Shown: piece after piece, positions 50,182 through 61,140 of the stretch
How the letters are laid out: each line of letters opens with the position of its first letter
How positions within the stretch are numbered: position 1 is the first letter of the stretch
Source of the DNA: Eleginops maclovinus
Taxonomy: Eukaryota > Chordata > Actinopteri > Perciformes > Eleginopidae
Assembly (NCBI RefSeq): GCF_036324505.1
Contig: NC_086368.1
Span: 11,626,921-11,690,920, forward strand
DNA length: 64,000 nt
Direction of reading: 5' to 3'
Program-made: the position numbers and the translations under genes
The notes under the pieces: model-generated
What the model was told of the DNA's origin: nothing
The model's input: the letters and a program-made list of their open reading frames with translations, nothing else
Database searches by the model: none

Positions 50182-52755
50182 GTTGACTGCCAAAATGGTG
50201 GCTCCCAACCAAAAGTCACGTGACCGCAGGAGCTCTATACAGTGGCCTGGACAGAATGTCCTTGAGCACAATTTTTCCTGTATACAGGGCAAACTGACGC
50301 AGCTCTGTAGCCTTCCAGCGGTCCACTTCTTCGAGGTTCCTAGGCTTCCTGGTAAAGCATCTTGGTATAGATTGTTTCAAACCACAGAGTCTTCTGCTGA
50401 TCTCTTGAACCTGTCCAGCAGACAGTCTAACCTTCCTGCTTCCCTTCACCCATTCCACCAGCAGTTTCCACACCTAAACAAGCTTGGTGCATGTAGCCAA
50501 TGGGAAACATTTTGATCATATCAATGGGAAGTTGCAGAAATGGGGAGACAGTATGCCCCTCAGTCTCCTTAGCAGACATTTCTGTTCTGAACATCTCATT
50601 GGTTTGCATGGTGTTTAGAATATCAGGGTATGTTACACGTCTATCCACCCATAGCCCTCTCTGTGTACATTTGTCACAGCCATTGTATCCTGTCCACAGT
50701 TTGGTTGCTTTGACCATTGCCTTGGCTGGCGCATCACATACAACACGCATCACAACAGTCTTCCCTTCAATTCCATTTTCAAGCAGAACCTGCGTTTCTG
50801 CAACCACATCATTGAGAAACTCCAAATCCGTAGGCTTGGGTAGACCAGATGTTAAGGTTACAGGGAAAACACGAGTTGGAGACAGATGGATGGCACACAA
50901 GACAGGCCACAGAGTGTTCTTGCTACTTTTGAACAGTGGAAGGCCTTCAATGTTGAGAGACAACTCCAGTGTGTTTAGTTTTTTCAGAACCTCCTCTGGG
51001 TAGTGGTTGAGTTGTCCTTCGATAGTTCTCCTTAAACCAAAGTGGACATACTCCATTCCCGATACTGTGGCTGACCTGATATCTCTTGGGGTTGATAACA
51101 GGGTTCTGGCTGTTGAAGGTAGCTCTGGGTGCCCATTGGCTTTTAATCCTACAAGAAGCTCATCAAGTGCAGAGTGTGGAATGTGGTGTTTCAAGGCCCA
51201 GTGTTGTAAGAAGTTCCTAACTGAGCATTGTGGGTTGTTTTTCTCACTGTAGGGGTCACTGGTATCATCCATAGGTGTGTCCCACATTTCCAAGTCTGAC
51301 GCAGAACCATCACTGCTGCCGTCCTCCTCAGAGCTGCTGACAGAACTTGTTGGTACTGCCATGAACTCTGGCTCTTCTTTAATCTCCTCTGCTAGTTGTA
51401 GCTGTTCCTGATGTTGATGTAGCCGCGCTGCTTCTTGCACAGCCCGTGCTGCATCTCGCGCATCCTGCTCGGCACATATCTCTGCTCGCACAAGCTTTGT
51501 CACTTTTTCAACCGCTGGCTTCGCCCTCTTCCATCGATTTGTGTTGGCCTGTCTGGCCAACTTCTGTGAACTCATTATTTGCAAATATAATGCAAACCAT
51601 GCGTACCTGTTGCAATGCAAATTAAAGCAAAATCATACAGTGTTAGTGGTCTCCTATCGCTATGAAACAGCCTTTATTTCATTAAAAACTAGGCCTTAAC
51701 AACCCCATGAATCTCTTTACTAATAGCCTGTAAAATTAGAGTTTTTTCTGTTGCGGGGCGAGTGCAGGCATAAATTCTCAGAGTTTTGCGGGTGCGGGCG
51801 GGAGTGGACATACACATCGCGGGAGCAGGCGGGAGTGTAACACAGACAGACACAAAGAAAACTGTCCCGTGCAGGGCTCTACACATGATCTTGAGCGTTG
51901 GGAACCTTGTTTGTGTACAAGGAGGAAATAACATTTTTAATGCTGGAACATATGGCAGCAACCCAAAGACAAGGCGATCAGGGCCTGTGCTAACAAAAAC
52001 GTCTTTTAAGCAAAGTCTTTGCGCACCAACAATGTTCTCAATGCTCGAGTTCATATGTAGGGGCCCTGATAATACTACACGCAAAGTGTCATGTTGTGTC
52101 GAGCCCTCTTAGTATTTTAAAAATAGCGATTTTGATTAGCAGCAGCACTTTGAACCCATTCAAAAAGCCATTTGACCCTAAAACTTAACAGTTAATCTTA
52201 AAAGTGCAGCTTTTGTTGTCAATATCCTTTTAAACAAACAAGAATCAAGTACATTCACAAAAAGACCCTAGAATGCATTTTGGCGACGGTTTGGCTTTAA
52301 ACAGGCTGGACTTTGGCAGTAATGTTTTAAACCCCGCCATGCATGCAAGTAAACGCGACACAACGGAATAATAAACACTTGAGTTTTTAAAGTAGTCGAT
52401 AGAAAATGTGTCATTAGTGGCAGCACAAAAGAAGAAATGGCGCGCTGGCTGACTGAAAGTTCTGTAACGGCCGCTATTTGGACCGTTCCAATAAGTCTAT
52501 AGGTGACTGAGATATTTGTTTTTTTCTTACTGGTTATGCACCTGGCCTAAGATTTACCCATGATAAAAATATCACAATCAATTGTCCACAGCACATTGTG
52601 TTTAATTTAAAAATATATGACACCCCCTCCCATCAAATGGTTTCACCTAGAGTGGTGCCATCCAATCCAACCATAATACAATGTTGATTCAATGACATTT
52701 TTTCAACTTGAATTCTTTCAGTGTTTGATCCACCATCAATTTTTATTCTATAAGT

Positions 52756-52966
52756 ATCCATCCATCCATCCATCCATCCATCCATCCATCCATCCATCCA
52801 TCCATCCATCCATCCATCCATCCATCCATCCATCCATCCATCATCCATCCATCCATCCATCCATCCATCCATCCATCCATCCATCCATCCATCCATCCAT
52901 CCATCCATCCATCCATCCATCCATCCATCCATCCATCCATCCATCCATCTATCTATCTATCTATCT
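52756..52966. repeat. (CCAT)n-(CTAT)n microsatellite
   Basis: About 48 CCAT units with one single-base slip near 52840, then about four CTAT units. It lies inside the CACTA-like element upstream of the transposase. The long frames on both strands are repeat artefacts. Confidence 0.98.
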
Positions 52967-53089
52967 TAAGGCACTTTGCATAGGCTACATGCAAAAGAGT
53001 AGCTTAAGTGTAAAATATCAATGAAACACAAACTTTATTGTCAGCACTAATAGGCCTAGTTCTCAGATCAACCAAAAAACAACCAAACA

Positions 53090-53275
53090 TAACGTTGTGT
53101 GGCGGTAACTGCAACTACAGGATAACGTTTCGGTTGGCTGGTTCCCTAAACGTTTGGGGAACGTTAGGCTTTGTTAGGTCTCTGCATAACCAAGAGGGAA
53201 CGTTCTCTAAACGGTTTGGTTCTAACTAACCTTTAGAGAACCCAAGGCCAACGTTCTCTATACGTTCTGTGTTAC
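53090..53275. repeat. right subterminal repeat array (GTTCCC/AACGTT)
   Basis: Holds GGTTCCCTAAACGTTTGGGG, GGGAACGTTCTCTAAACGG and CCAACGTTCTCTATACGTTC, related to the left array at 45770-46060. It ends near GTTCTGTGTTACTTGGG. Confidence 0.75.
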
Positions 53276-53287
53276 TTGGGTTAAGTG

Positions 53288-55992
53288 TCCCCTGGAAACA
53301 AATAGTTGTTCTTGTGTTGTGTCTATTGGCATATGCTTACACAACTTGCTGTGAATTGACCTCTCACCCTTAAAATTATTTCTACGTCTGAATTATTGGA
53401 CTCAAAGATTATCTATAGGTATTTTTCAAGACAACAAAGTGCAGTCATAGCGTGGTCCATTAAGTATTCTGTGTCGTAGCACAGCGCTTTGGTCACACAA
53501 AATACATTTATCTATAATAAAAATCATACGCAATAATATAAATAAAACCAGTATACAACATTTTTTTTAAGTGAGATAAAAAACATTGTCATGACATCGT
53601 ATTCATACCATAAGTTAAAAATAGTTTTCCTGAGCTCTGTGGCGCTACAGAACTGCTAGGCACAAAAAGGACAGAACATCTAGTTTAATCTTCAACAATA
53701 GCCTTAAGTTGATCTACAACAAATCATTTTGAATATCTAAGAGAGCTCCGAATGAGTTTTGATTAATATTCATCCTCGCGTTGTCTGTGTAATTGCAGCA
53801 GAATGTTACTTAAGCATTATCAGATGGCGTTAGAGTGGTGATCAGGTGAGCGCCTGGTCTCTGACAGTGTGGGTGTGGTTCTGTCACTGAAAGGTCTGAC
53901 AGAGGGCTTTTCAATGGCCTGTGCTGGATCCAGTTCTGCTGTCATGGCACAAAGTAAGTATCTGTGCCTTTTGCAGCTGTCCAAATTCATTCTAACTACT
54001 CACACAGTGCTTAAAGCGCAGAACATTTCCATTCAGTTTTTTTTTGGAAACAGAGAAAATGAGATCATGGCACGAATTTCAAATAAAAGTATTTGGTTGG
54101 TGCATGTAGGAGCTGGGGAACCATGGACTTTAATATTAGCCTCACCATTCTGCCACTTAAAGTTATGAAAGTGAAGGGAGACCTGAACAAATGTTAGGCA
54201 CCATTTGATTCTTTGCTTGTGCGTGTTGAAATTGAAACAACCATGTACCATTTTGTGACTCTTTAACCCCACCTAATGTGTTCCATATTACAGGCTTGCA
54301 GAATTCCTTTCATTTCACCATGCATCACCTCCAACTTCTACACCTGAACAGAGAGGCTGGTATGCTGTTTATACTGTCCTGGGTCTGTCTAAAATGGCCA
54401 AATGTTGAGCGCAGATTTCAAATATCCTAGTACGCAGTCTGATCTTAGCTCACTGATTAAATAAAAGAGAACAAGGGAATGGAAAAGTGATGGAAGACAA
54501 AATAACTGTAATAAAGACAAGGACAAATGGTCAAACCACTAACAGTACAAAGCTATGAAATCAATTAAAGGTCAAAGAAAACGAGTGACTTTTCAGATGC
54601 CTTTAAACTATGTACAATCATCTGCCTCACTGAGCTTTCGCAGAGGGCTGGTATAAAGTTGAGTGTATGTTTTTCTTCAAACCTGGGCACCTGGATGCCT
54701 AATGAACGTGGCGCCCACAGTTAACAGATATTACTGTTACAAGAATAACATTAAAGTTGGTTGATAATTTTCAGCATGGCCTGTTTTTAAATCATCGGCA
54801 CACTAGTACATTACCAATTGTTGGTTTAAGCTGTTCATATAAACGATTTGTGTGCTCATTAGCAACTAAAGAGATATTTAACTGCAGGCATTCATTGTTT
54901 TCCCCACCTCAGTAGCTTGAATGCACAGAGGGAGGGAACGATGCTATTGCCACTTTGGATTAATAACAAACGCAGCATTAACTTTTGTACTGCAGTGATA
55001 TCCATAAATAACTCGTTTAAGTAGGGAAACATAACCTCTAATTTGATGTTATCTAAAGCCAAGCATTTGTCAAAGTAAGCCGAAGAAATGAAGACGACAC
55101 AACAGTACAAACATTTCAATGAAACCAGCGAAGCATAAACCTGTGAACAAGACGCTAGTGTGTTCACCCTGCTGGGAAAGGAGTAGTCAGGCAAGGGTAA
55201 GCTTACTGAACACTGACAGTAATCGTATCTGGATCTCTTGACTCTTAAGTGGTGTTTCTTCACTTCAACTTCACTGACGCCCTCTCTGAAAGTAGGGTGT
55301 AGAATGTTAGCCAGATTTGTTTTGAGCATATCTTAAATGTATGGTAGGACCAATAGCCTGATTCTAATTCCAAAAACAGACCTCCATAATGTTGATTGAG
55401 ATTGCAGAGTAGTGTAAAATCCCTTTGAATAACAGCCGCAATAAACATTTGATGCCTCATCCTGTGCTTGTTTCATAATCATTGCATCAGAAAAAATGCT
55501 AGCTGAAACTTAAGATAACATTGACAAATAATCAGGAAAGATGTAACGGTAATAATGGGGATGTTAAGAATGTAAGACCAACTGCGCAGTGCATTTGTGA
55601 TGATAGTATTGACAAGTAGCACTACAAAATAACAAGCCATTTGTCGAGTATATTATCAGTTGCAACACCAGAGAATGTTAAAGTGCAATACAGCAGTAGT
55701 AGTCCTGAACTGGATCAATGAGTTTGCTGGTGCACAAATCATAAGCCGCACAGACTTTCACAAGCTTCCAGAGGCCAGGACAGAGTGTGTGCTACTCTGA
55801 GCTAACACAAATACACATTCAACTTCTCTCGCAGATTCGGCTATGCAGGGCAGCACCAGGGGAAAGAAAGTACATCTTTGCTTAATGCTGTCCCCTGATG
55901 AAGCAGAAGCGTAGTTTGTTTAGGCCTGTCATGGCCTGTTGGGGCTTTACTCGATGGTGAAACGACCTAATACATATTGATAATCACACACT
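53288..55992. other. non-coding stretch, nothing recognised
   Basis: AT-rich sequence with frames under 150 codons and no domain-like features. No transposon ends were seen before the TATA border of the second miniature element. Confidence 0.55.
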
Positions 55993-56050
55993 TATAGAGC
56001 TCCTGCGGTCACGTGACTTTTGGTTGGGAGCCACCATTTTGGCAGTCAAC

Positions 56051-56470
56051 ATGACCACCGGTGCCAGTGTTTTCTTACCGAGCGAGTATACTTCTCATTT
56101 TAATTCAAGTGAAATTCGGCTTTATAGTACAAAATTAGAGAGATTAAATATAAGCGACCCATATAATTCACCCGGTGTGCTTTTCAAGAGCATAACCTCC
56201 TGCTCTGAAGACGATGTACCCGACTTGCGCTACGCAGACATCCACAGCTATCTTGTAAGCTTTCCATCAGTGTACTCAGGAGACTCCCTCAGAGCGTACA
56301 AAAGCTTGGAGGCTTACAAATGGTGTCAGTCCGGCTTCGTAAACAACATTCAACTGTGGAGTCTTACATCCAAAAACTTCGGCATCATCACTGCACAAAA
56401 TAAGAAGGAATATTTCAACACGGGTTTGTTTACCACTAGCTTGCTACAAGCTAACTTGCTAACTGGCTAG
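56051..56470 (+). CDS. SWIM/YqaJ gene first exon with altered end
   Basis: Starts with the same MTTGASVFLPSEYTSHFNSS exon as copy 1 and is identical to residue 115 (GIITA). The 206-base deletion removed the splice donor, so the frame reads on through former THAP intron sequence (QNKKEYFNTG...) to TAG, giving 139 residues. No SWIM finger or nuclease is encoded. Probably not functional; transcription is possible because the promoter-side end is intact. Confidence 0.55.
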   Translation: MTTGASVFLPSEYTSHFNSSEIRLYSTKLERLNISDPYNSPGVLFKSITSCSEDDVPDLRYADIHSYLVSFPSVYSGDSLRAYKSLEAYKWCQSGFVNNIQLWSLTSKNFGIITAQNKKEYFNTGLFTTSLLQANLLTG

Positions 56471-56828
56471 GCTGCGCCAGAGCCACACTTGTTGAGTTAA
56501 AAAGGGACATCACAGTGTCCGTTAGCTATAATAACTGGGTGCTACTTCTTAAATTAAACTAATTAAATTTAATTAAACTGACCAGAAACTTTTTGTAGCA
56601 TTGTACTGTATTCCTTCACCCACCTGATATGAAGTGATCACTGCATAAGCGAAAGCCAACGGCCGGGGGGTCCCATCTTTCAGTCTTTTTCTGAAGGCTC
56701 CTGGCTCTTTTAATCGCTCCAATCCACTTCTCCCTCCTCTCCGCGTCTTTAGGAATGCGATAATACGATACACCTTTCTTTTTCCCACGCCTATTTGTGC
56801 AACCTGGTGCACAGCAGTTATCCACCAT
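56350..56828 (-). CDS. truncated THAP-domain protein, copy 2
   Basis: Exon 1 (56828-56624) encodes the same 68-residue THAP core as copy 1, from MVDNCCAPGCTNRRGKKKGV to CSDHFIS. The original second exon has been deleted. The deletion junction creates a new acceptor, TTCTTATTTTGTGCAG|TG at 56391, which would join exon 1 in frame to VMMPKFLDVRLHS and a stop, about 81 residues. The THAP zinc ligands remain, but the conserved sequence after the last His is lost, so folding is doubtful. Splicing is a prediction from the sequence only. Confidence 0.5.
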
Positions 56829-56945
56829 CCTTGACAGTCTGCCAGTGCCTGTCAATTTACTGCCGCGATGACTGCCAAAATGGCTGCCCCTGTCGTATCT
56901 CGTCACGTGACCAGCATATATGACATCATCTGCAGGAGCTCTATA

Positions 56946-58828
56946 GCGTTGGTAATAAAGTATCTTTGTCACAGCACTCACACGTAGAGGAGCAGGATGG
57001 ATTAGCCTGGGTAATATTTTCCCCTTTCTTGGCCATATTTCGCTCCTGCTTTGTGAAACACCAAGCCAAAGTCGTTTCATAATTTGCACAGAACATATGG
57101 TGTTGTATTAAAAATTTGGAGGTAAATCTAGAGTTAGGAAGCTGTAGGAACAGCACTTGGGGGCCCAATGCAGCAAAACAACTTAACATCACTCGCTAAT
57201 CTAGTTGCGGGTGTTCAGAAGAACAGAGCTCAATTAAACCAAATTGGCTTCCACACAGCTATTCAAATGACTTTAGAATCAAATGCTCACAAACTTAATA
57301 TGCTTACCTTGGCAGAATCTCCCTGTTCCTTACAAATCCCTCCCTCCCTGTTACCACACCAAGACACTGAAGAGATGGGAGGAGCTGAAATAAAAAGGAA
57401 TTTACATTTAAATCAGCCTGGAAAATGTACAAAAATGTGATCAGGGTCTGTGCTTTTCCCACTGCTTTAATCAAATATTTGACTCGATGACATACACACC
57501 GTGAGAAGTTGCCTGGCTAGTATCTCAAGAGAGGGCCAAGGTAATCAGTTGTTAATGTACTGCCCACGCTGCAATTAAGCACCAATTAAAACCACCGGTG
57601 GTGTGTCGGATATATTACCAGACTCTTCCCAGATTATAGCTCACTTCTACCTCTCATAAATTGCATTTAATTTAGTGGTTATAGTGCAGAACATTAAAAG
57701 TAAGCTGTGTGGAGGACTGAGAGAAAAACTATTAGAAAAGACATCAGCTTTGCATTTTATAGAAAATATTTAGCTTTGTTGAAAAGATGTCAGGCTATAA
57801 CGAACCAGATTTATTTTTAACATTTAAGGATCACTAACAAAGATAATTATTCATTGTTTCTGTTTAATGTAGCATTGATACAATATCTATTATATATTGT
57901 GTGTGTATCTGTGGATGTGGGTTGCAATGTCTTGTGATGCATAAAGTTATATTACATTAAATGTCCATACAGTATGTGTGCAAAAGCTGTTTTGTTTTGG
58001 GGCTATCAGTAAATAGTCGTTGTTATTATTGTATATTACCTGTCAGGTTTTTTTTAAAGGAATTATTTAAAATTGGAAGCAATGTCTTCATTACTGGTAT
58101 ATGATTATTTATTCCCAGAGAGAAAATCATCAGTCTTCCCCTGTTGTTGACACTGCATAATGCTGAGTAAGCCTCTGCATCTTAAACCCCTGCAGCTGCT
58201 TTGTGAACCTAAATTGCATTGGATTCATATATTCCTCCAAACTTAGGAAAAATGAACCATTAAGTAGCGTGCAGGCTGGATCAATCACAAAAATAGTTGA
58301 ATCCAGATTTTTCCAAGCAGATGTGTTGCTGAAGTTATCGTCTACGATGTAGAAACAACACAAATCTCATAAAGTACATTTCCTTCTATAGATCCAAGTA
58401 ACATAGGTTTCCCACCATACATTTAAATTCAAATACTATATGTGTACTGTAAAAATGTTCTTCCTCTGTCATCCTAGCCTAAGAATGACAATATAGTAAA
58501 TTGGTTTTAAGCTCATCTTCAATTTTTACTTTCTCACCCTTTCGCAATATACCTTTGTTTTTACTGTTCTTGTTTATTATCTTCCTGTCTGACTGTATAT
58601 CTCAATGGTCCAGTGGAGTGGAGGATAAGTCAAACAACCCAATTCTTTTCACAAAAGATTGGGTGTGTTCCTCCTCCATATCATCTTTTTCTGCATCGGC
58701 CTTCTCTATATCAGCAGAGTCTCTGGGCGACTGAAAGCAGGACAGATCAAAACGTCCCCTTTCATATCCAATCTGACTATTTCTCTGTTGTCGTTATCTT
58801 TGTCTTTGTCTTGTTTTGTCCATGGGAC

Positions 58829-58909
<81 letters not shown>

Positions 58910-59759
58910 CCGTCTTTTATCTGTGTCTTTGTGTGGCTGTCTCTACGGTCCAGTAGATGGGTATCATTCAAATCCAGTATGAAGTGAGCCGCCTGTAAAC
59001 CGAGCACAGAGCATCTGTGGGAATCGTGGCCGGGGATAGAAGGGCCGTTTGAGGCTGAGTGAGCCTGCCACTGATGACTAGAGGGAGGAAACTATAGAGG
59101 AAGGAGTATTTGCTAATTCATGTCCTTGAATTCCAGTATGTGCTGTTTTCTATAAACATAGCACTCTCAGTCCCATCTTGTGGATTCTGTATGATGTCGG
59201 TTAAATTCTATCAAAATGTCTGGTCTGCTTGTTGAATGGCTTATTGATGAAATTTGAATTTGCTTTCACCAGTCTCAATGCAAGTCTTTCTGTGCCCCTT
59301 TCTCCTTAAATCAGACATGAGATCTCAATAGAGAACAGTTGGCTTAAGCTAGCTTAAACTAAAAATGAAGTGACGGCATAGGAAGTGGAATAAGATGATG
59401 TGACGAGTGAGGAGAAGATTTTTTAAGATTGTGAATTTGATGTGAAGGCTATACTTTGTGACTGTAGAGGTCAGCACAGTATAACATATGGAGGATGTGA
59501 TGTCAGGAAAGACATGTGGAGATTTAAGTGTTAGAACAGAGGAGGCAGAAACAGTGAAGAGAGAGCAAAGACAAAAGGAGAGTATAAAGAAAATCAATCA
59601 CATTTCTCAATCAGGAACATAACAAAGAGTATAGATAAACTATCATACTGTTTGTGTAAATAATTATATGGATCAAGTCAATGAAAAAACTGTGAAATTA
59701 CAAAATTATTTAAAAGAGAAGTTTGCGACTTAAACTTTCAAAAAACAATCAAACAGCAT
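56946..59759. other. non-coding stretch with one microsatellite
   Basis: No gene recognised. Contains the (GT)n tract listed separately. The frame across 58613-58982 is partly microsatellite and not accepted. Confidence 0.55.
58831..58908. repeat. (GT)n microsatellite
   Basis: About 39 perfect TG units. Confidence 0.98.
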
Positions 59760-60520
59760 CAACAACAAAGTGCTGTTTTGCCAAAAGGACAAACTAGACT
59801 CCCATTGTGGAATATAATTGACCAAAGTAAGAAAGTGTTGAGGACAACTATATCCAATTTATTACATTTGTATTACATTACATTATTGCTTTGGGGTGTT
59901 GCAGCGGGTCCCTTTAGAACAACTGCAACATCAGCATTAAAAGTTGAAATGCTGCTAGAAATAAGAAGGATACAGCTTTAATCATTAAACCAGGGGAAAA
60001 GAAAGGGTAGCAAAAAGCTTTTAATGTACAAAAAGAAAAATAACTCAAATATATCAAATAAACACCAGTCCAACTTTATGGTGTTAGGAGCCACACAACA
60101 ACATCCCGAACCTAGTGTAGATTTGACAATAATCACAAAGGAAAAACAAAAAAAGGAGTATTTTTTAAATATGAATAGAGTTAAAAACCTGTACATAAGC
60201 ATGCAAATACATATGCTTTAAATAAATCAATCAATCAAATGCAATCATGTAAGTGTTACAACGGATTGAAGAGACCATAGAGAACATTTTTGGTTCAAGT
60301 TCAAGTTTGAGAGCCATTAAACAAGCAGATCATGTTGATGTAGTTGAAACCGACAAAACAGGATTTAAATGATGGGATTGCGAGTGTGCTATCTCCATGG
60401 ATACCAGCACATATTGCAATCAAAGGAAATGAATTAGCAGATACGTTTGAAAAAGAAGCCATCGCAATTATGGGGTGCAGTAAAAAAGTTAGAAAAACAA
60501 CTTCTCCGGATTTCAACTAA
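59760..60520 (+). pseudogene. relic of a LINE with RNase H domain
   Basis: Scattered plus-strand pieces resemble the C-terminal part of I/Nimb-type non-LTR retrotransposons. Near 59895-59980 the sequence reads GPFRTTATSALKVE then LEIRRIQL, like the GA.ksTP..AL..E.gE.PLeiRR.QL block. Near 60285-60340, SSSRAIKQADHVD resembles the DS.SSL.AIK region of RNase H. Near 60375-60455, SPWIPAHIAIKGNELADTFEKEA matches the WIPaHiGI.GNE.AD..AKEA signature that ends RNase H domains. Stops and frame changes separate the pieces and catalytic residues are mostly missing. A long-dead copy. Confidence 0.65.
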
Positions 60521-60956
60521 GTAAACAACCACTCATTTATTATTTAGCCTAGAGATGTGGGTTTTCACACATGAAAAGGCTGGGAGGTAACACTTGATAG
60601 TGAAAGCTAATCTTTTGGTAACTTTGCCTTAAATATTTTGCTAACAGAGCAAAGCTGTTTTGTTCCATCAATGACACAGCATCACAGAGCTTCTGTTTGG
60701 AGGAGCGTCCTCAAGCAGATTTACTGATGTTAAGCCACCAAGGGAACATTGATAAGCAATTTTCTCATAGTGGGAACCGTAACCCAAAGGCCAACATGAT
60801 ACCAACCGTTCATTGTGTGTTGCATTTCCTCAGGGGAAGAATAATAAGCTACTGACCCTTTCATTGGATACATTACAATTGCGATGAGTTGGAAATTATA
60901 TTAAAAAAACAAGCTAACAAATACAAAAAATCTAATACATTTCAGATTCAGATGGA

Positions 60957-61140
60957 AGCTGTAGTGCAGCGGGTAAGTGCGCCAATCTTCGGATCAGGAG
61001 AGAGTTGGTTCCTGTCCCACTGTGGTCAGCATGTCGTTGTGTCCCTGGGCAAGACACTTCACCCAAAATTGCTTCTTTAGGGGGTGGTCACACTGCAAGT
61101 CGCTTTGGATACAAGCGTCTTACAAGTAACATGTAAGATT
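60957..61140 (+). repeat. tRNA-derived SINE (V-SINE-like)
   Basis: Polymerase III promoter elements are visible: an A-box TAGTGCAGCGGG at 60962-60973 and a B-box-like GGTTCCTGTCC at 61008-61018. A body with GTGTCCCTGGGCAAGACACT follows, and a 3' tail GTCGCTTTGGATACAAGCGT of the LINE-derived type widely shared by fish SINEs. The family name is tentative. Confidence 0.75.

Larger units (their letters stand above)
49081..50239. mobile_element. miniature THAP/SWIM (ISL2EU-like) element, copy 1
   Basis: 1159 bases including TATA at both borders. Both ends read TATAGAGCTCCTGC inward, followed by a GGTCACGTGAC block and a CCATTTTGGCAGTCA block at different spacings. Inside are, head to head from the two ends, the THAP gene start (plus) and the first exon of a SWIM/YqaJ gene (minus), whose 3' sides meet at 49821/49834. 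The nuclease and catalytic transposase parts are missing, so it is an internal deletion derivative needing help in trans. It is inserted in the tnp2 pseudogene. Copy 2 at 55993-56945 is nearly identical and inverted. Confidence 0.85.
48560..51575 (-). pseudogene. tnp2-type (CACTA/EnSpm) transposase, broken and split by an insertion
   Basis: The first part (51575-50470, start MSSQKLARQANTNRWKRAK) has an acidic Ser/Glu-rich N-terminus. It then carries the tnp2-like region: HPELPSTARTLLSTPRDI, GLPLFKSSKNTLWPVLCAI, VVCDAPAKAMVKATKLWTGY, CDKCTQRG and YMHQACLGV. A two-base loss in a GT run near 50470 shifts the frame. The next frame gives WKLLVEWVKGSRKVRLSAGQ and continues to DILSRPL at 50240, where the miniature element interrupts. 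It resumes at 49080 (HFMAFSVALNILVSPNL), shifts frame again near 49010, and continues with FGCLDACSAFQLENYLGQLK and PNNAYILAGDKCCE to about 48660. Loss of frame in at least two places rules out function. The assignment is from motif recognition. Confidence 0.76.
45742..53287 (-). mobile_element. CACTA/EnSpm-like transposon with tnp2 and DUF4806 genes, decayed
   Basis: Two minus-strand genes in tandem, a tnp2-type transposase relic (51575-48560) and a DUF4806-type gene relic (48243-46281), are bracketed by arrays of related short repeats (45770-46060 and 53090-53275). The ends are approximate: CAC at 45742 and, read inward, CACTTAACCCAAGTAACACAGAACG from 53287, agreeing with the CAC termini of CACTA elements. 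I found no certain target duplication. The element is interrupted by a miniature THAP/SWIM element (49081-50239) and holds a long (CCAT)n tract near its promoter-side end. The link between tnp2 and DUF4806 genes in fish elements is from memory. Confidence 0.62.
55993..56945. mobile_element. miniature THAP/SWIM (ISL2EU-like) element, copy 2
   Basis: 953 bases, inverted relative to copy 1, with the same TATAGAGCTCCTGC ends and TATA at both borders. The length difference from copy 1 is exactly 206 bases, explained by one deletion (equivalent to 49632-49837 of copy 1). The shared reading frames are identical in protein sequence in both copies. Its flanks are unrelated to those of copy 1, which argues for transposition rather than segmental duplication. 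Confidence 0.87.

Noticed and set aside
52633..53024. Open frames across the CCAT repeat
   Set aside because: Pure repeat translation (Met-Asp-Gly-Trp or Pro-Ser-Ile-His) on both strands.
49081..56945. Large palindrome or segmental inversion-duplication
   Set aside because: Similarity stops at the TATA borders of both copies and flanks differ, so two transposition events explain it better.
60957..61140. Possible tRNA gene
   Set aside because: A-box and B-box are present, but there is no cloverleaf-sized mature tRNA end, and the body plus tail are those of a SINE.
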